Source of the DNA: Pseudomonadota bacterium
Lineage (GTDB): Bacteria; Pseudomonadota; Alphaproteobacteria; CACIAM-22H2
NCBI GenBank assembly: GCA_020161965.1
Contig: JAIUNH010000289.1
Coordinates: 1 to 5,449, forward strand
Length of the DNA: 5,449 bases
Reading direction: 5' to 3'
The position numbers were made by a program, and so were the translations under genes. Below the pieces are notes generated by a model. The model worked only from the letters and a program-made list of their open reading frames with translations. It was not told the DNA's origin and made no database searches. Positions 1 through 5,399 of this stretch are shown piece by piece (within the stretch, counting starts at the first letter, position 1; each line of letters begins with the position of its first letter).

Positions 1-1926
1 CCCTTCGGCGATCTGGCGGTTCATCACATTGCCGATATCCTCGACCGCGGCATACGACACGACCTCGACGGCGCCGGTCTCCGGATCGACCTCGACCTCG
101 CAGACATGGCAGCCGTTCGGGAACGTCACCGCCGGCGGCTGGAAATGCACATCCGCCTTCAGGCCTTCAGGCCCGGCGATCTCGGCCCAACTCGCCACGC
201 GATCGGTGCCGACGATGCGGAACACGCCGTCGCCGAATTCGATATCGGCCAAGGCGGCTTCGAGCTTCTCGGCGGCGCGCTTCTTGCCGTCCTCGATCGC
301 TTTGTCCATCGCCAGCGCCACGGAAGCGCCGCTGACGCTAAGCCCACCCGAACCGCCGCTGCCCTTGCCGTTCGCCATAAGATCGGTGTCGCCTTGGCGA
401 TAGACGATCTTGTCGGCTGCAATACCCATGCGGTCCATCAGCATGTCCTGCCACACGGTTTCAAGACCTTGCCCGACCGACATGGCGCCGGTGAAGATAT
501 GCGCGCGCCCTGCCGCGTCGATTTCGATCCTGGCGCCGTCGGAACCCGGCTTGGTGAACGGCCCGCCCGCGACTTCGATCGGGTTGCAGAAGCCGATGCC
601 GCGCAGTTTGCCGGTCTTGGCGCTTTCCGCTTTGCGCGCGGCAAACCCCGCGAGATCGGCGAAGCCGCGCGCGGTTTCCATCACCGCCGGGAAATCGCCG
701 CTGTCGTATTCGAACAGGAACGGCGTGCGATAGGGCATCGCGGCGGGCTGCACCAGATTGCGCCGGCGCAATTCGAACGGATCGACGCCCAGTTTCGCCG
801 CCGCCAGATCGATCGTGCGCTCCAGAACGTAAGTCGCGTCCGGCCGCCCCGCCCCGCGATAGGGCACGGTCGGTACGGAATGGGTGAACACGCCGCGCAC
901 TTCGGCCGCGATCGCCTTGGTGCGATACACACCCGCGATCCCGCCGATATTGTTGATCGGCCCGGTCGAACGACCCGACACATAAGCGCCGATATCGACG
1001 ATGTAATCGACGCGGAAGGCGAGGAAATTTCCCTCGGCGTCGAGCGCCAGCGCGGTTTCCGCGTCCACATCGCGGCCATGATCGTCGGCGACCAGCGATT
1101 CAGCACGGTCCGCGATCCAGCGCACGGGCTTGCCCAGTTTGCGCGCGGCCCAGCAGGTCGCGACTTCCTCGCGCGTCGCTTCCGCCTTCAACCCGAAGCC
1201 GCCGCCCACATCTTCGGCGCGCAGATGGATCGTTTCTTTGGCGACGCCAAGTGCAGCGGCCACGCTATCGCGCCAGCCGAACGGCGATTGCGTCGCGGCG
1301 ATGGCTTCCAAGCGCTCGCCCGCCGGTATGGCCAAAACGGCGCGGCCTTCCATCGGGGCGGCCGACACGCGCGTGATCGGGCAACGCAGCCGTATGACAT
1401 GCGCGGCGGATTTCAAATACGCATCGACCTCGCCCACGGCGCCGTGGCGCCAAATGAAGGCGATATTGTCGGGCGCTTCGCTCCAAATCGGCGCCGCCCC
1501 TCTGGCGAGCGCGTCGCGCGGATCGACGATCGCGGGAAGCTCGTCGTACTCGGCCTCGATCGCTTCGATCGCGTCTTGGGCTTGCGCTTGGGTTTGGGCG
1601 ATCACAAGTGCCACCGGTTCGCCGACATGGCGCGCGATTCCGTCGATCAGCACTTGGCGTGGCGTGAACGGGGCATCGGCGCCGTCCGTGCGTTTCAATG
1701 CGATCTTGCCGCCGGTGCGCAAGGGCCCAAGATCGGCGGCGGTGAAAATCGCCGCCACGCCCGACATCGCCTTGGCGGCCTCGACGGACAAGCGGGTCAG
1801 TTTCGCATGCGCATAGGGGCTGCGCAGAAAGGCGGCGTGCAAGCAGCCTTCGGGAAGATTGTCGGCGGTGTAACGCCCTTTACCCAGCAACAGCCTGTCG
1901 TCTTCGATCCGCCCGCGCCGTACCAT
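1..1926 (-). CDS. Molybdenum hydroxylase large (molybdopterin-binding) subunit, xanthine dehydrogenase/CoxL-like family, 3' end missing
   Basis: This subunit would hold the molybdopterin-cytosine-dinucleotide cofactor and hydroxylate a substrate, usually an N-heteroaromatic or aldehyde, passing electrons to FeS and FAD partners. The frame is open for 642 codons with no stop and runs off the window; family members are usually about 750-790 residues, so roughly 110-150 are missing. Visible landmarks are the N-terminal fold DDRLLLGKGRYTADN (about residues 8-22), VGEPVALVIA, the cofactor-site GGGFG (241-245), PYRGAGRP (355-362), GQGLET (485-490) and a Gly/Ser-rich stretch near 522-540. The copper-binding Cys of CO dehydrogenase (AYRCSFR loop) is replaced by the GAG of PYRGAGRP, so this is a form-II/XDH-like enzyme. 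The catalytic Glu lies in the missing C-terminus and cannot be checked. No FAD or 2Fe-2S subunit gene is seen; they may lie past the left edge. The family call is firm, the substrate unknown. Confidence 0.93.
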   Translation of the reverse strand, partial: MVRRGRIEDDRLLLGKGRYTADNLPEGCLHAAFLRSPYAHAKLTRLSVEAAKAMSGVAAIFTAADLGPLRTGGKIALKRTDGADAPFTPRQVLIDGIARHVGEPVALVIAQTQAQAQDAIEAIEAEYDELPAIVDPRDALARGAAPIWSEAPDNIAFIWRHGAVGEVDAYLKSAAHVIRLRCPITRVSAAPMEGRAVLAIPAGERLEAIAATQSPFGWRDSVAAALGVAKETIHLRAEDVGGGFGLKAEATREEVATCWAARKLGKPVRWIADRAESLVADDHGRDVDAETALALDAEGNFLAFRVDYIVDIGAYVSGRSTGPINNIGGIAGVYRTKAIAAEVRGVFTHSVPTVPYRGAGRPDATYVLERTIDLAAAKLGVDPFELRRRNLVQPAAMPYRTPFLFEYDSGDFPAVMETARGFADLAGFAARKAESAKTGKLRGIGFCNPIEVAGGPFTKPGSDGARIEIDAAGRAHIFTGAMSVGQGLETVWQDMLMDRMGIAADKIVYRQGDTDLMANGKGSGGSGGLSVSGASVALAMDKAIEDGKKRAAEKLEAALADIEFGDGVFRIVGTDRVASWAEIAGPEGLKADVHFQPPAVTFPNGCHVCEVEVDPETGAVEVVSYAAVEDIGNVMNRQIAEG

Positions 1927-1934
1927 CGTCATCG

Positions 1935-1938
1935 CTCC
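1935..1938 (-). promoter_or_regulatory. Shine-Dalgarno site that decides the hydroxylase start
   Basis: GGAG on the minus strand lies 8 bases before the ATG at 1926-1924 but only 2 bases before an in-frame ATG at 1932-1930. The spacing favours the second ATG (protein beginning MVRRG) over the first (MTMVRRG). An in-frame TAG at 1959-1957 rules out any longer protein. Confidence 0.6.
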
Positions 1939-1994
1939 GCACCAATACGAGTTGGCCTATTAGACCCCCCGGACGGTGCCCGCGACAACGATAA

Positions 1995-2912
1995 TCAGGC
2001 GGCGACGGCAAACTCGGCGGCTTCGCCCTTCAGCCAGGCGCGGAACAGTTCCACCTTGCGCAAACCTAGCTTCGACGCCGGGCAAACCAGCCAATAGGCG
2101 AAATCGATCGGGATTGCCTCGCCGAAGGGCTTGACCAAGCATCCGGCATCCAGATCGGCCGCCGCCAGCGACGCTTTGGCGAGTGCGACACCGCGCCCGA
2201 GCACCGCCGCTTCGATGACCATGCTCGATTGGTTGAACTTGGGCCCGCGCGTGGCGTCGATATCCTTAGCCCCCGCCGCCTTCAGCCACATCGCCCAATT
2301 GGGGCAGGACGGATCTTCGTCCGGCCCGTCGTCGTGCAGCAGCGTGTGATGGCGCAGATCGTCCACGCCCGACAGCGGCGCGGCCCCGTTCAGCAGCTTC
2401 GGGCTGCATACGGGGAACACGGCTTCCTCCAACAGACGCTCGCTATTGACGTTCGGATAACCGCCCGAACCGTAGCGAATGGCGACGTCAACGCCGTCGC
2501 CGTGGAAATCGCTCAACGACATCGAAGCGCCTACGCGTACGTCGATGCCGGGATTGGCGGCCTGGAAAGTTTCGAGGCGCGGCAACAGCCATTTCGCCGC
2601 GAACGAAGGTGCGACCGAAACGGTCAGCACGCCCGAATCGCCGAGATTGTCGATCTGCTCGATCGCGGCGGCGAAGCGCTCGAACCCGTCGCGAATGCCG
2701 GGCAAAATCGCCTGCCCCGCATCGGTCAGCAGAATGCCGTTCTTGGTGCGCAAGAACAGCGCGATCTGCAACTGGTCCTCCAGCGATTTCAGATGATGGC
2801 TCACCGCCGCCGGCGTGACGCTCAGGTCATCGGCGGCTTTGGTAACGCTCATATGGCGCGCAACGGCTTCGAAAGCGCGCAACGCGTTAAGGGGTGGCAA
2901 TCGGCGACGCAT
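1995..2912 (-). CDS. LysR-family transcriptional regulator, GcvA-like
   Basis: A 305-residue DNA-binding regulator, the normal LysR length of about 300. The N-terminus, RLPPLNALRAFEAVARHMSV, is the characteristic GcvA-group opening. It continues into a winged helix-turn-helix (about residues 18-65) with TKAADDLSVTPAAVSHHLKSL as recognition region and LTDAG in the wing. The effector domain begins near residue 92 (LTVSVAPSFAAKWLLPRLETF) and includes VDVAIRYGSG. The frame is open upstream to 3098, but those residues are unlike LysR proteins; ATG at 2912 gives the family start, with ATG at 2924 as alternative. Neither has a strong SD. The gene lies 62-68 bp upstream of the hydroxylase gene in the same direction, with no clear terminator between, so co-transcription is plausible. 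It is divergent from the small genes at 3078. GcvA itself controls glycine cleavage, but the group is large and the hydroxylase or importer is the likelier target here. Confidence 0.93.
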   Translation of the reverse strand: MRRRLPPLNALRAFEAVARHMSVTKAADDLSVTPAAVSHHLKSLEDQLQIALFLRTKNGILLTDAGQAILPGIRDGFERFAAAIEQIDNLGDSGVLTVSVAPSFAAKWLLPRLETFQAANPGIDVRVGASMSLSDFHGDGVDVAIRYGSGGYPNVNSERLLEEAVFPVCSPKLLNGAAPLSGVDDLRHHTLLHDDGPDEDPSCPNWAMWLKAAGAKDIDATRGPKFNQSSMVIEAAVLGRGVALAKASLAAADLDAGCLVKPFGEAIPIDFAYWLVCPASKLGLRKVELFRAWLKGEAAEFAVAA

Positions 2913-3077
2913 GGCCGCGAACATATTCGCGATGCGGCGAAAACGTTCGGGAGAAATACGAAACGGCCGCTCAAGTTTTCCTGTCGCGTTTAGAAAAACC
3001 GAAGACCCGGCGCAAGCAATCTGGATTGAAAACGGACGGCACGCCGACAACATTTCGATCCTCATCGGAGGATCCAC
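2913..3077. promoter_or_regulatory. Divergent intergenic region, likely LysR and small-gene promoters
   Basis: This is an AT-richer gap between the minus-strand lysR-type gene and plus-strand genes, the usual place for a LysR autoregulatory site. One dyad is visible: TTTTC at 2976-2980 and GAAAA at 2993-2997, 12 bases apart, a weak operator candidate. For the plus strand, TTGAAA at 3026-3031 could be a -35 box, but the best -10 near 3049 (AACATT) matches only three of six positions. No clear promoter is seen for the minus strand. The exact sites are unproven. Confidence 0.35.
3067..3071 (+). promoter_or_regulatory. Strong Shine-Dalgarno of the first small gene
   Basis: GGAGG sits 6 bases before the ATG at 3078. 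A perfect SD at good spacing is the main evidence that the otherwise unrecognised small gene is translated. Confidence 0.6.
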
Positions 3078-3254
3078 ATGACCGACACCGCACAGCACTT
3101 CGCCCCGACCGTCGAAGGAATCGCGCTGGAGCTGTGCCTGTGCGCCGAGCCCGGTTTCCCGAGCGTGGCCGCCGATTTCGGCTTTCCCGGCTGGCGGCGG
3201 TTATTGGCCTTTCTGCGCCTGCGACCAGCGGCAACGGAAGCGGGCCATGTTTGA
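3078..3254 (+). CDS. Small hypothetical protein (58 aa)
   Basis: Not recognised. A 58-codon frame begins MTDTAQHFAPTVEG, with GGAGG 6 bases upstream. Codons are strongly GC-biased in the third position, like the neighbouring genes, which supports real coding. The protein has a CLC motif at residues 20-22 and an aromatic/Gly segment (DFGFPGWRR, about 33-41), followed by the amphipathic LLAFLRLR and a polar tail. No signal peptide or convincing membrane span is seen. Its last 8 bases overlap the start of the next small gene, pointing to translational coupling and a joint function. It is divergent from the LysR gene and precedes the ABC importer genes on the same strand. Role unknown; it could be an accessory small protein or a leader peptide. 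Confidence 0.5.
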   Translation: MTDTAQHFAPTVEGIALELCLCAEPGFPSVAADFGFPGWRRLLAFLRLRPAATEAGHV

Positions 3255-3351
3255 CGTCGCCACGCGCGAGCTGCTGGGGCTCGCCTTCAAATCCGGGATT
3301 TTCCTGGCGATCGCCATCGGACTCGTCCGCTGGATCGGCCTTGCGGCTTAG
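3247..3351 (+). CDS. Small membrane peptide (34 aa), overlapping the preceding gene
   Basis: Not recognised. A 34-codon frame reads MFDVATRELL and then one hydrophobic span, about residues 16-33 (SGIFLAIAIGLVRWIGLA), interrupted by one Arg. It therefore looks like a single-span inner-membrane peptide with a short charged N-terminal part. The start overlaps the end of the 58-aa gene in ATGTTTGA, a normal coupling arrangement, and GGAAG lies 6 bases upstream of the ATG. Third positions are GC-rich like the neighbours. It ends 96 bases before the binding-protein gene, with a terminator-like hairpin between, so the small pair may be a separate transcript. At this size chance cannot be excluded; overlap, SD and codon bias together make a gene moderately likely. 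Confidence 0.45.
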   Translation: MFDVATRELLGLAFKSGIFLAIAIGLVRWIGLAA

Positions 3352-3359
3352 CGGTCGCA

Positions 3360-3365
3360 AATAAT
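3360..3365 (+). promoter_or_regulatory. Candidate -10 box of the ABC importer operon
   Basis: AATAAT matches the sigma-70 -10 consensus at five of six positions in GC-rich surroundings. No good -35 lies at 16-18 bases; TTGCGG at 3341 is only 13 bases away. A start 6-7 bases downstream would fall at about 3371-3373, exactly where the first strand of the leader stem begins, which makes the box more credible. Confidence 0.4.
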
Positions 3366-3371
3366 CCTCAA

Positions 3372-3427
3372 CCCCGCCGTTAGAAGACTTCAATTCCGCA
3401 ATGCAACAGGCGGGGCTACACCCGCCT
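3372..3427 (+). promoter_or_regulatory. Structured leader with mutually exclusive stems; riboswitch/attenuator candidate
   Basis: Three segments can pair in two ways. Strand A, CCCCGCC (3372-3378), is perfectly complementary to strand B, GGCGGGG (3409-3415). Strand B, as AGGCGGG (3408-3414), is also complementary to strand C, CCCGCCT (3421-3427). A:B closes a 30-base loop that includes GAAGACTTC (3383-3391) and GCAATGC (3398-3404), about the size of a small aptamer. B:C is a terminator-like hairpin. If A:B forms, B:C cannot, so a ligand stabilising A:B would favour read-through into the binding-protein gene. The SD GGAGG (3436-3440) follows directly, so translation could also be affected. The gene is an NMT1-domain binding protein near an XDH-family gene, the known setting of the NMT1 (xanthine-I) riboswitch. 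I cannot confirm the conserved nucleotides of that motif by eye. Confidence 0.45.
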
Positions 3428-3435
3428 TTCCTTTT
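3408..3435 (+). terminator. Rho-independent terminator-like hairpin before the binding-protein gene
   Basis: A perfect 7-bp stem (AGGCGGG / CCCGCCT) with the 6-base loop GCTACA is followed by TTTCCTTTT including the last stem base. It could end transcripts of the two small genes, or act as the terminator half of an attenuator for the importer genes. The T tract is interrupted by CC, so its strength is uncertain. Confidence 0.55.
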
Positions 3436-3447
3436 GGAGGTCCGAAC

Positions 3448-4482
3448 ATGTCGAAGTTCAATCGCCGCGCCTTGCTGGGCGGAATCGCCGCCGGTGCCGC
3501 CGCTCTCGCGGCCCCCGCGATCGCGCAGTCGCGCATCGTCGTGCGCGCGGGCTATATCCCCGTGCTGGGTGGTGCACCGCTTTTCGTCATCGACAAGGAC
3601 GGCTGGGCACGCGACGCCGGCATCGATCTGCGCCTCGTGCAGTTCGACAGCGGCCCCAACATGATCCAGGCCGTCGCGTCGGGCACGCTCGAAACCTATT
3701 GGGCGGGTGTCGCGCCGCTTGCCGTCGCGCGCGCCAAGGGTCTCGACATTCGCGTCGTCGCCGCGACCGCGACCGAAGAACTCGCCTTCGTCGCCGGCGG
3801 CCGCCTGCGCGAAGATATCGGCGCCGCGAACGGCGACGCCGCCGCGGGCTTCAAGCGCTTCTTCGACGCGACCAAGAAGGCCGCGCGCGTCGCCACCCAG
3901 CCCGCGGGTTCAGTGCCGAACGTGACCTTGCAGCATTGGCTGTGGGAAGTCGCGAAGATCGACCGCGCGCATGTCGAAATCGTGCCGATGGGCATCGACG
4001 CCACGCAGCAAGCGTTGCTCGCCAAGGCGGTGGACGGCGCTACGGTGCGCGAACCCGCCCTCACCATCATCCTCGACCGCGACAAGGGTGCGAAGCTGAT
4101 CGCCTCGGGCGGCCAGATGCTGACTGACCAGCCCGGCGGCGTGTTCGCCGTGACCGGCGCCTTCGTGAAGTCGAACGAAGCGGCCGTGCAGAAGCTCGTC
4201 GATCTTACCGTGCGCGCGACCGATTTGCTGATCAACCAACCCGAACGCGCCGTGCCGTCGATCCTGGCCGTGCTCGGCCGCGGCATCGTCGACGACGCCA
4301 CGGTGCTGCGCGCTTTGCGCTCGCCCGGCTCGAAATTCACCGCCGATCCGAACAAGATCGTCAAATCGACGCAAGCCTTGCTCGAATACCAGGTGAAGGT
4401 CGGCGCGAACGATCGCGTCCCCCCGCTGGATGGGCTGTTCGACGATCGCTACTTCCGCAACGCAACGCGCGCGGCGGGTTGA
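3448..4482 (+). CDS. ABC transporter periplasmic substrate-binding protein, NMT1/SsuA-TauA-like
   Basis: This is the ligand-capturing component of an importer in the family that takes up sulfonates, nitrate, taurine, pyrimidine precursors and similar compounds. At 344 residues the length is normal. The N-terminus has NRRALL (residues 5-10), a twin-arginine-like motif, then an Ala/Gly-rich span ending AIA (24-26) before Gln27, a good signal-peptidase site; there is no lipobox Cys, and no Cys at all, so it is a soluble periplasmic protein. The mature protein starts with the family pattern RAGYIPVLGGAPLFVIDKDG and continues with GIDLRLVQFDSG and YWAGVAPLAVARAKGLDI. GGAGG lies 7 bases upstream of the ATG, directly after the terminator-like hairpin. 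The permease start follows 5 bases after its stop. Ligand specificity cannot be read from the sequence; the neighbouring hydroxylase suggests a heterocycle. Confidence 0.92.
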   Translation: MSKFNRRALLGGIAAGAAALAAPAIAQSRIVVRAGYIPVLGGAPLFVIDKDGWARDAGIDLRLVQFDSGPNMIQAVASGTLETYWAGVAPLAVARAKGLDIRVVAATATEELAFVAGGRLREDIGAANGDAAAGFKRFFDATKKAARVATQPAGSVPNVTLQHWLWEVAKIDRAHVEIVPMGIDATQQALLAKAVDGATVREPALTIILDRDKGAKLIASGGQMLTDQPGGVFAVTGAFVKSNEAAVQKLVDLTVRATDLLINQPERAVPSILAVLGRGIVDDATVLRALRSPGSKFTADPNKIVKSTQALLEYQVKVGANDRVPPLDGLFDDRYFRNATRAAG

Positions 4483-4487
4483 GCACG

Positions 4488-5075
4488 ATGACCGACGTGG
4501 TCTTGCCCTCTCCGGCGCAAACGCGTATTCCCAAACGCGTCATGACGCATTGGTTCAAGGGCAAGACCGCGCTCGGTCTCGGCGGTCTCGCCGTCTTCCT
4601 GCTGCTGTGGGAAGCGGCACCGCGTTTCGGTTTGATCTCGACGCTGCTGCTGCCCCCACCCTCGTCGCTGCCCGGCGCCTTCTGGCGCGACGTGCAAAGC
4701 GGCGCTTGGCACGAAGCGATCGTCAACAGCCTGTCGCACTACCTGCTCGGCCTGGGTTTGGGCTCGGGCCTCGGCGTCGGCCTTGGCGTGTGGGCGGGCG
4801 TATCGGCGCGTTTCGAGGACGCGACGTCCTATATCGTGCGCATCCTGCGCCCGATCCCCGGCCTCGCCTGGGTGCCGTTCGCGATCATCTGGTTTGGCGT
4901 CAGCACGGGCGGCGCCACGTTCATCGTCGCCGTCGGCGTGTTCTGGATCAATTTCTTCGCGGCGATCGCGGCCGTTCAGGCGGTCGATCGCGATCTGATC
5001 GAAGTCGCCGACGCGTTCGGCCATCGCTCGATCGGCGCCAATCGACTTGCGCACCAGCGTCGAGCAGCAGTGTGA
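4488..5075 (+). CDS. ABC transporter permease, SsuC/TauC-like, C-terminus replaced
   Basis: The membrane channel of the importer. The frame gives 195 residues from ATG 4488 (198 from a TTG at 4479 that overlaps the upstream stop), against about 250-280 for the family. Membrane spans are seen near residues 27-44, 83-105, 120-140 and 143-163. Family motifs include LLWEAAPRFGL, LLPPPSSLPGAFW, LRPIPGLAWVPFAIIWFG and VDRDLIEVADAFG. The last is the first half of the cytoplasmic EAA loop that docks with the ATPase; the expected continuation to Leu-Pro and the final two spans are absent. After about residue 181 (base 5030) the sequence is unrelated, and a TGA follows 15 codons later. The protein as encoded should not make a working permease. 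No ATPase gene is present. The truncation coincides with the start of unrelated DNA. Confidence 0.85.
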   Translation: MTDVVLPSPAQTRIPKRVMTHWFKGKTALGLGGLAVFLLLWEAAPRFGLISTLLLPPPSSLPGAFWRDVQSGAWHEAIVNSLSHYLLGLGLGSGLGVGLGVWAGVSARFEDATSYIVRILRPIPGLAWVPFAIIWFGVSTGGATFIVAVGVFWINFFAAIAAVQAVDRDLIEVADAFGHRSIGANRLAHQRRAAV

Positions 5076-5346
5076 GATTGACGAGGTTGAGCACTGCACA
5101 CATCAACGGCGTCGCCTCCACGCCCGCATTGTTGCGACCGGTCGCGTTTGGATTCGCGCCACGCTTCAGCAACATGGCCACAATTTTGTTCATCGGAAAT
5201 CCAGCCGAGAGCGCGTGCAGCAGCGGCGTTTCCGACAATGGGTCGGCGGGGTCGCGCCGCCCGTTCACATCATGCAACAAGAGATATCCTTCAAGCACCA
5301 TTACATTGCGCTCGTCGATTATTTCAAACAGCGAGTTTGCCGCCAT
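4948..5346 (-). CDS. Ankyrin-repeat protein, C-terminus lost at the junction
   Basis: A 132-codon frame whose first 102 residues (5346-5041) form an ankyrin-type protein. After a leader beginning MAANSLFEIIDERNVM there are about two repeats: SETPLLHALSAGFPMNK..VAMLLKRGANPNA (about 38-68) and EATPLMCAVLNLVNLTLLLDAGAQVD (about 77-102). The TPL and LL..GA.vn/vd patterns are diagnostic of repeats that bind other proteins. From residue 103 the frame reads antisense to the permease as Arg/Ser/Pro-rich sequence and is spurious. No SD precedes the ATG, unlike most genes to the left. Codons are mixed (ATA, GTA, TTG, ACA and CCA all appear) and local GC falls to about 43-53% in parts. It probably comes from a different genome or region, perhaps even a eukaryote. 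Partner and function are unknown. Confidence 0.65.
   Translation of the reverse strand: MAANSLFEIIDERNVMVLEGYLLLHDVNGRRDPADPLSETPLLHALSAGFPMNKIVAMLLKRGANPNATGRNNAGVEATPLMCAVLNLVNLTLLLDAGAQVDWRRSSDGRTRRRLRSDRDRPPERPRSPRRN
5028..5045. repeat. 18-base imperfect palindrome at the junction of unrelated sequences
   Basis: TCGAT and ATCGA flank the palindromic core GGCGCC, with one mismatched pair (C5033/A5040). Permease homology ends at about 5030 and ankyrin homology ends at 5041, so the palindrome spans the break. Short inverted repeats are common joints in amplification chimeras and in foldback-type rearrangements. No transposase, target duplication or terminal repeat is visible. Confidence 0.5.
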
Positions 5347-5399
5347 TCGTCAGTCAACTGTGACGCCGAGTCAGAGGTTTTCCACTTTTTTCTCCACTG

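Noticed and set aside
1130..1816. 228-codon plus-strand frame
   Set aside because: Low-complexity Ala/Ser/Arg shadow of the hydroxylase gene with no recognisable fold.
106..2097. 663-codon open frame on the plus strand
   Set aside because: It is antisense to the hydroxylase gene and its codons lie in exact register with it; it is His/Arg/Gly-rich without any domain. Long antisense frames are expected in high-GC genes. The real minus-strand frame shows family motifs throughout.
2229..2993. 254-codon plus-strand frame
   Set aside because: Antisense to a clear LysR gene, Arg/Gln-rich, no motif.
2913..3098. N-terminal extension of the LysR protein to an ATG at 3098
   Set aside because: The extra 62 residues are unlike LysR proteins, lack an SD, and would cross the divergent promoter region and the first small gene's SD and start.
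2971..3393. 140-codon minus-strand frame over the small genes
   Set aside because: Arg/Ser/Gly-rich with no motif; the plus strand has SD sites, an ATG/TGA overlap and a membrane span.
3696..4374. Minus-strand frames of 222 and 154 codons inside the binding-protein gene
   Set aside because: Antisense shadows of a well-supported NMT1/SsuA-type protein.
4449..5099. 216-codon minus-strand frame
   Set aside because: Antisense to the binding-protein end and permease, and it crosses the junction; composition is Arg/Asp/Gln-rich with no domain.
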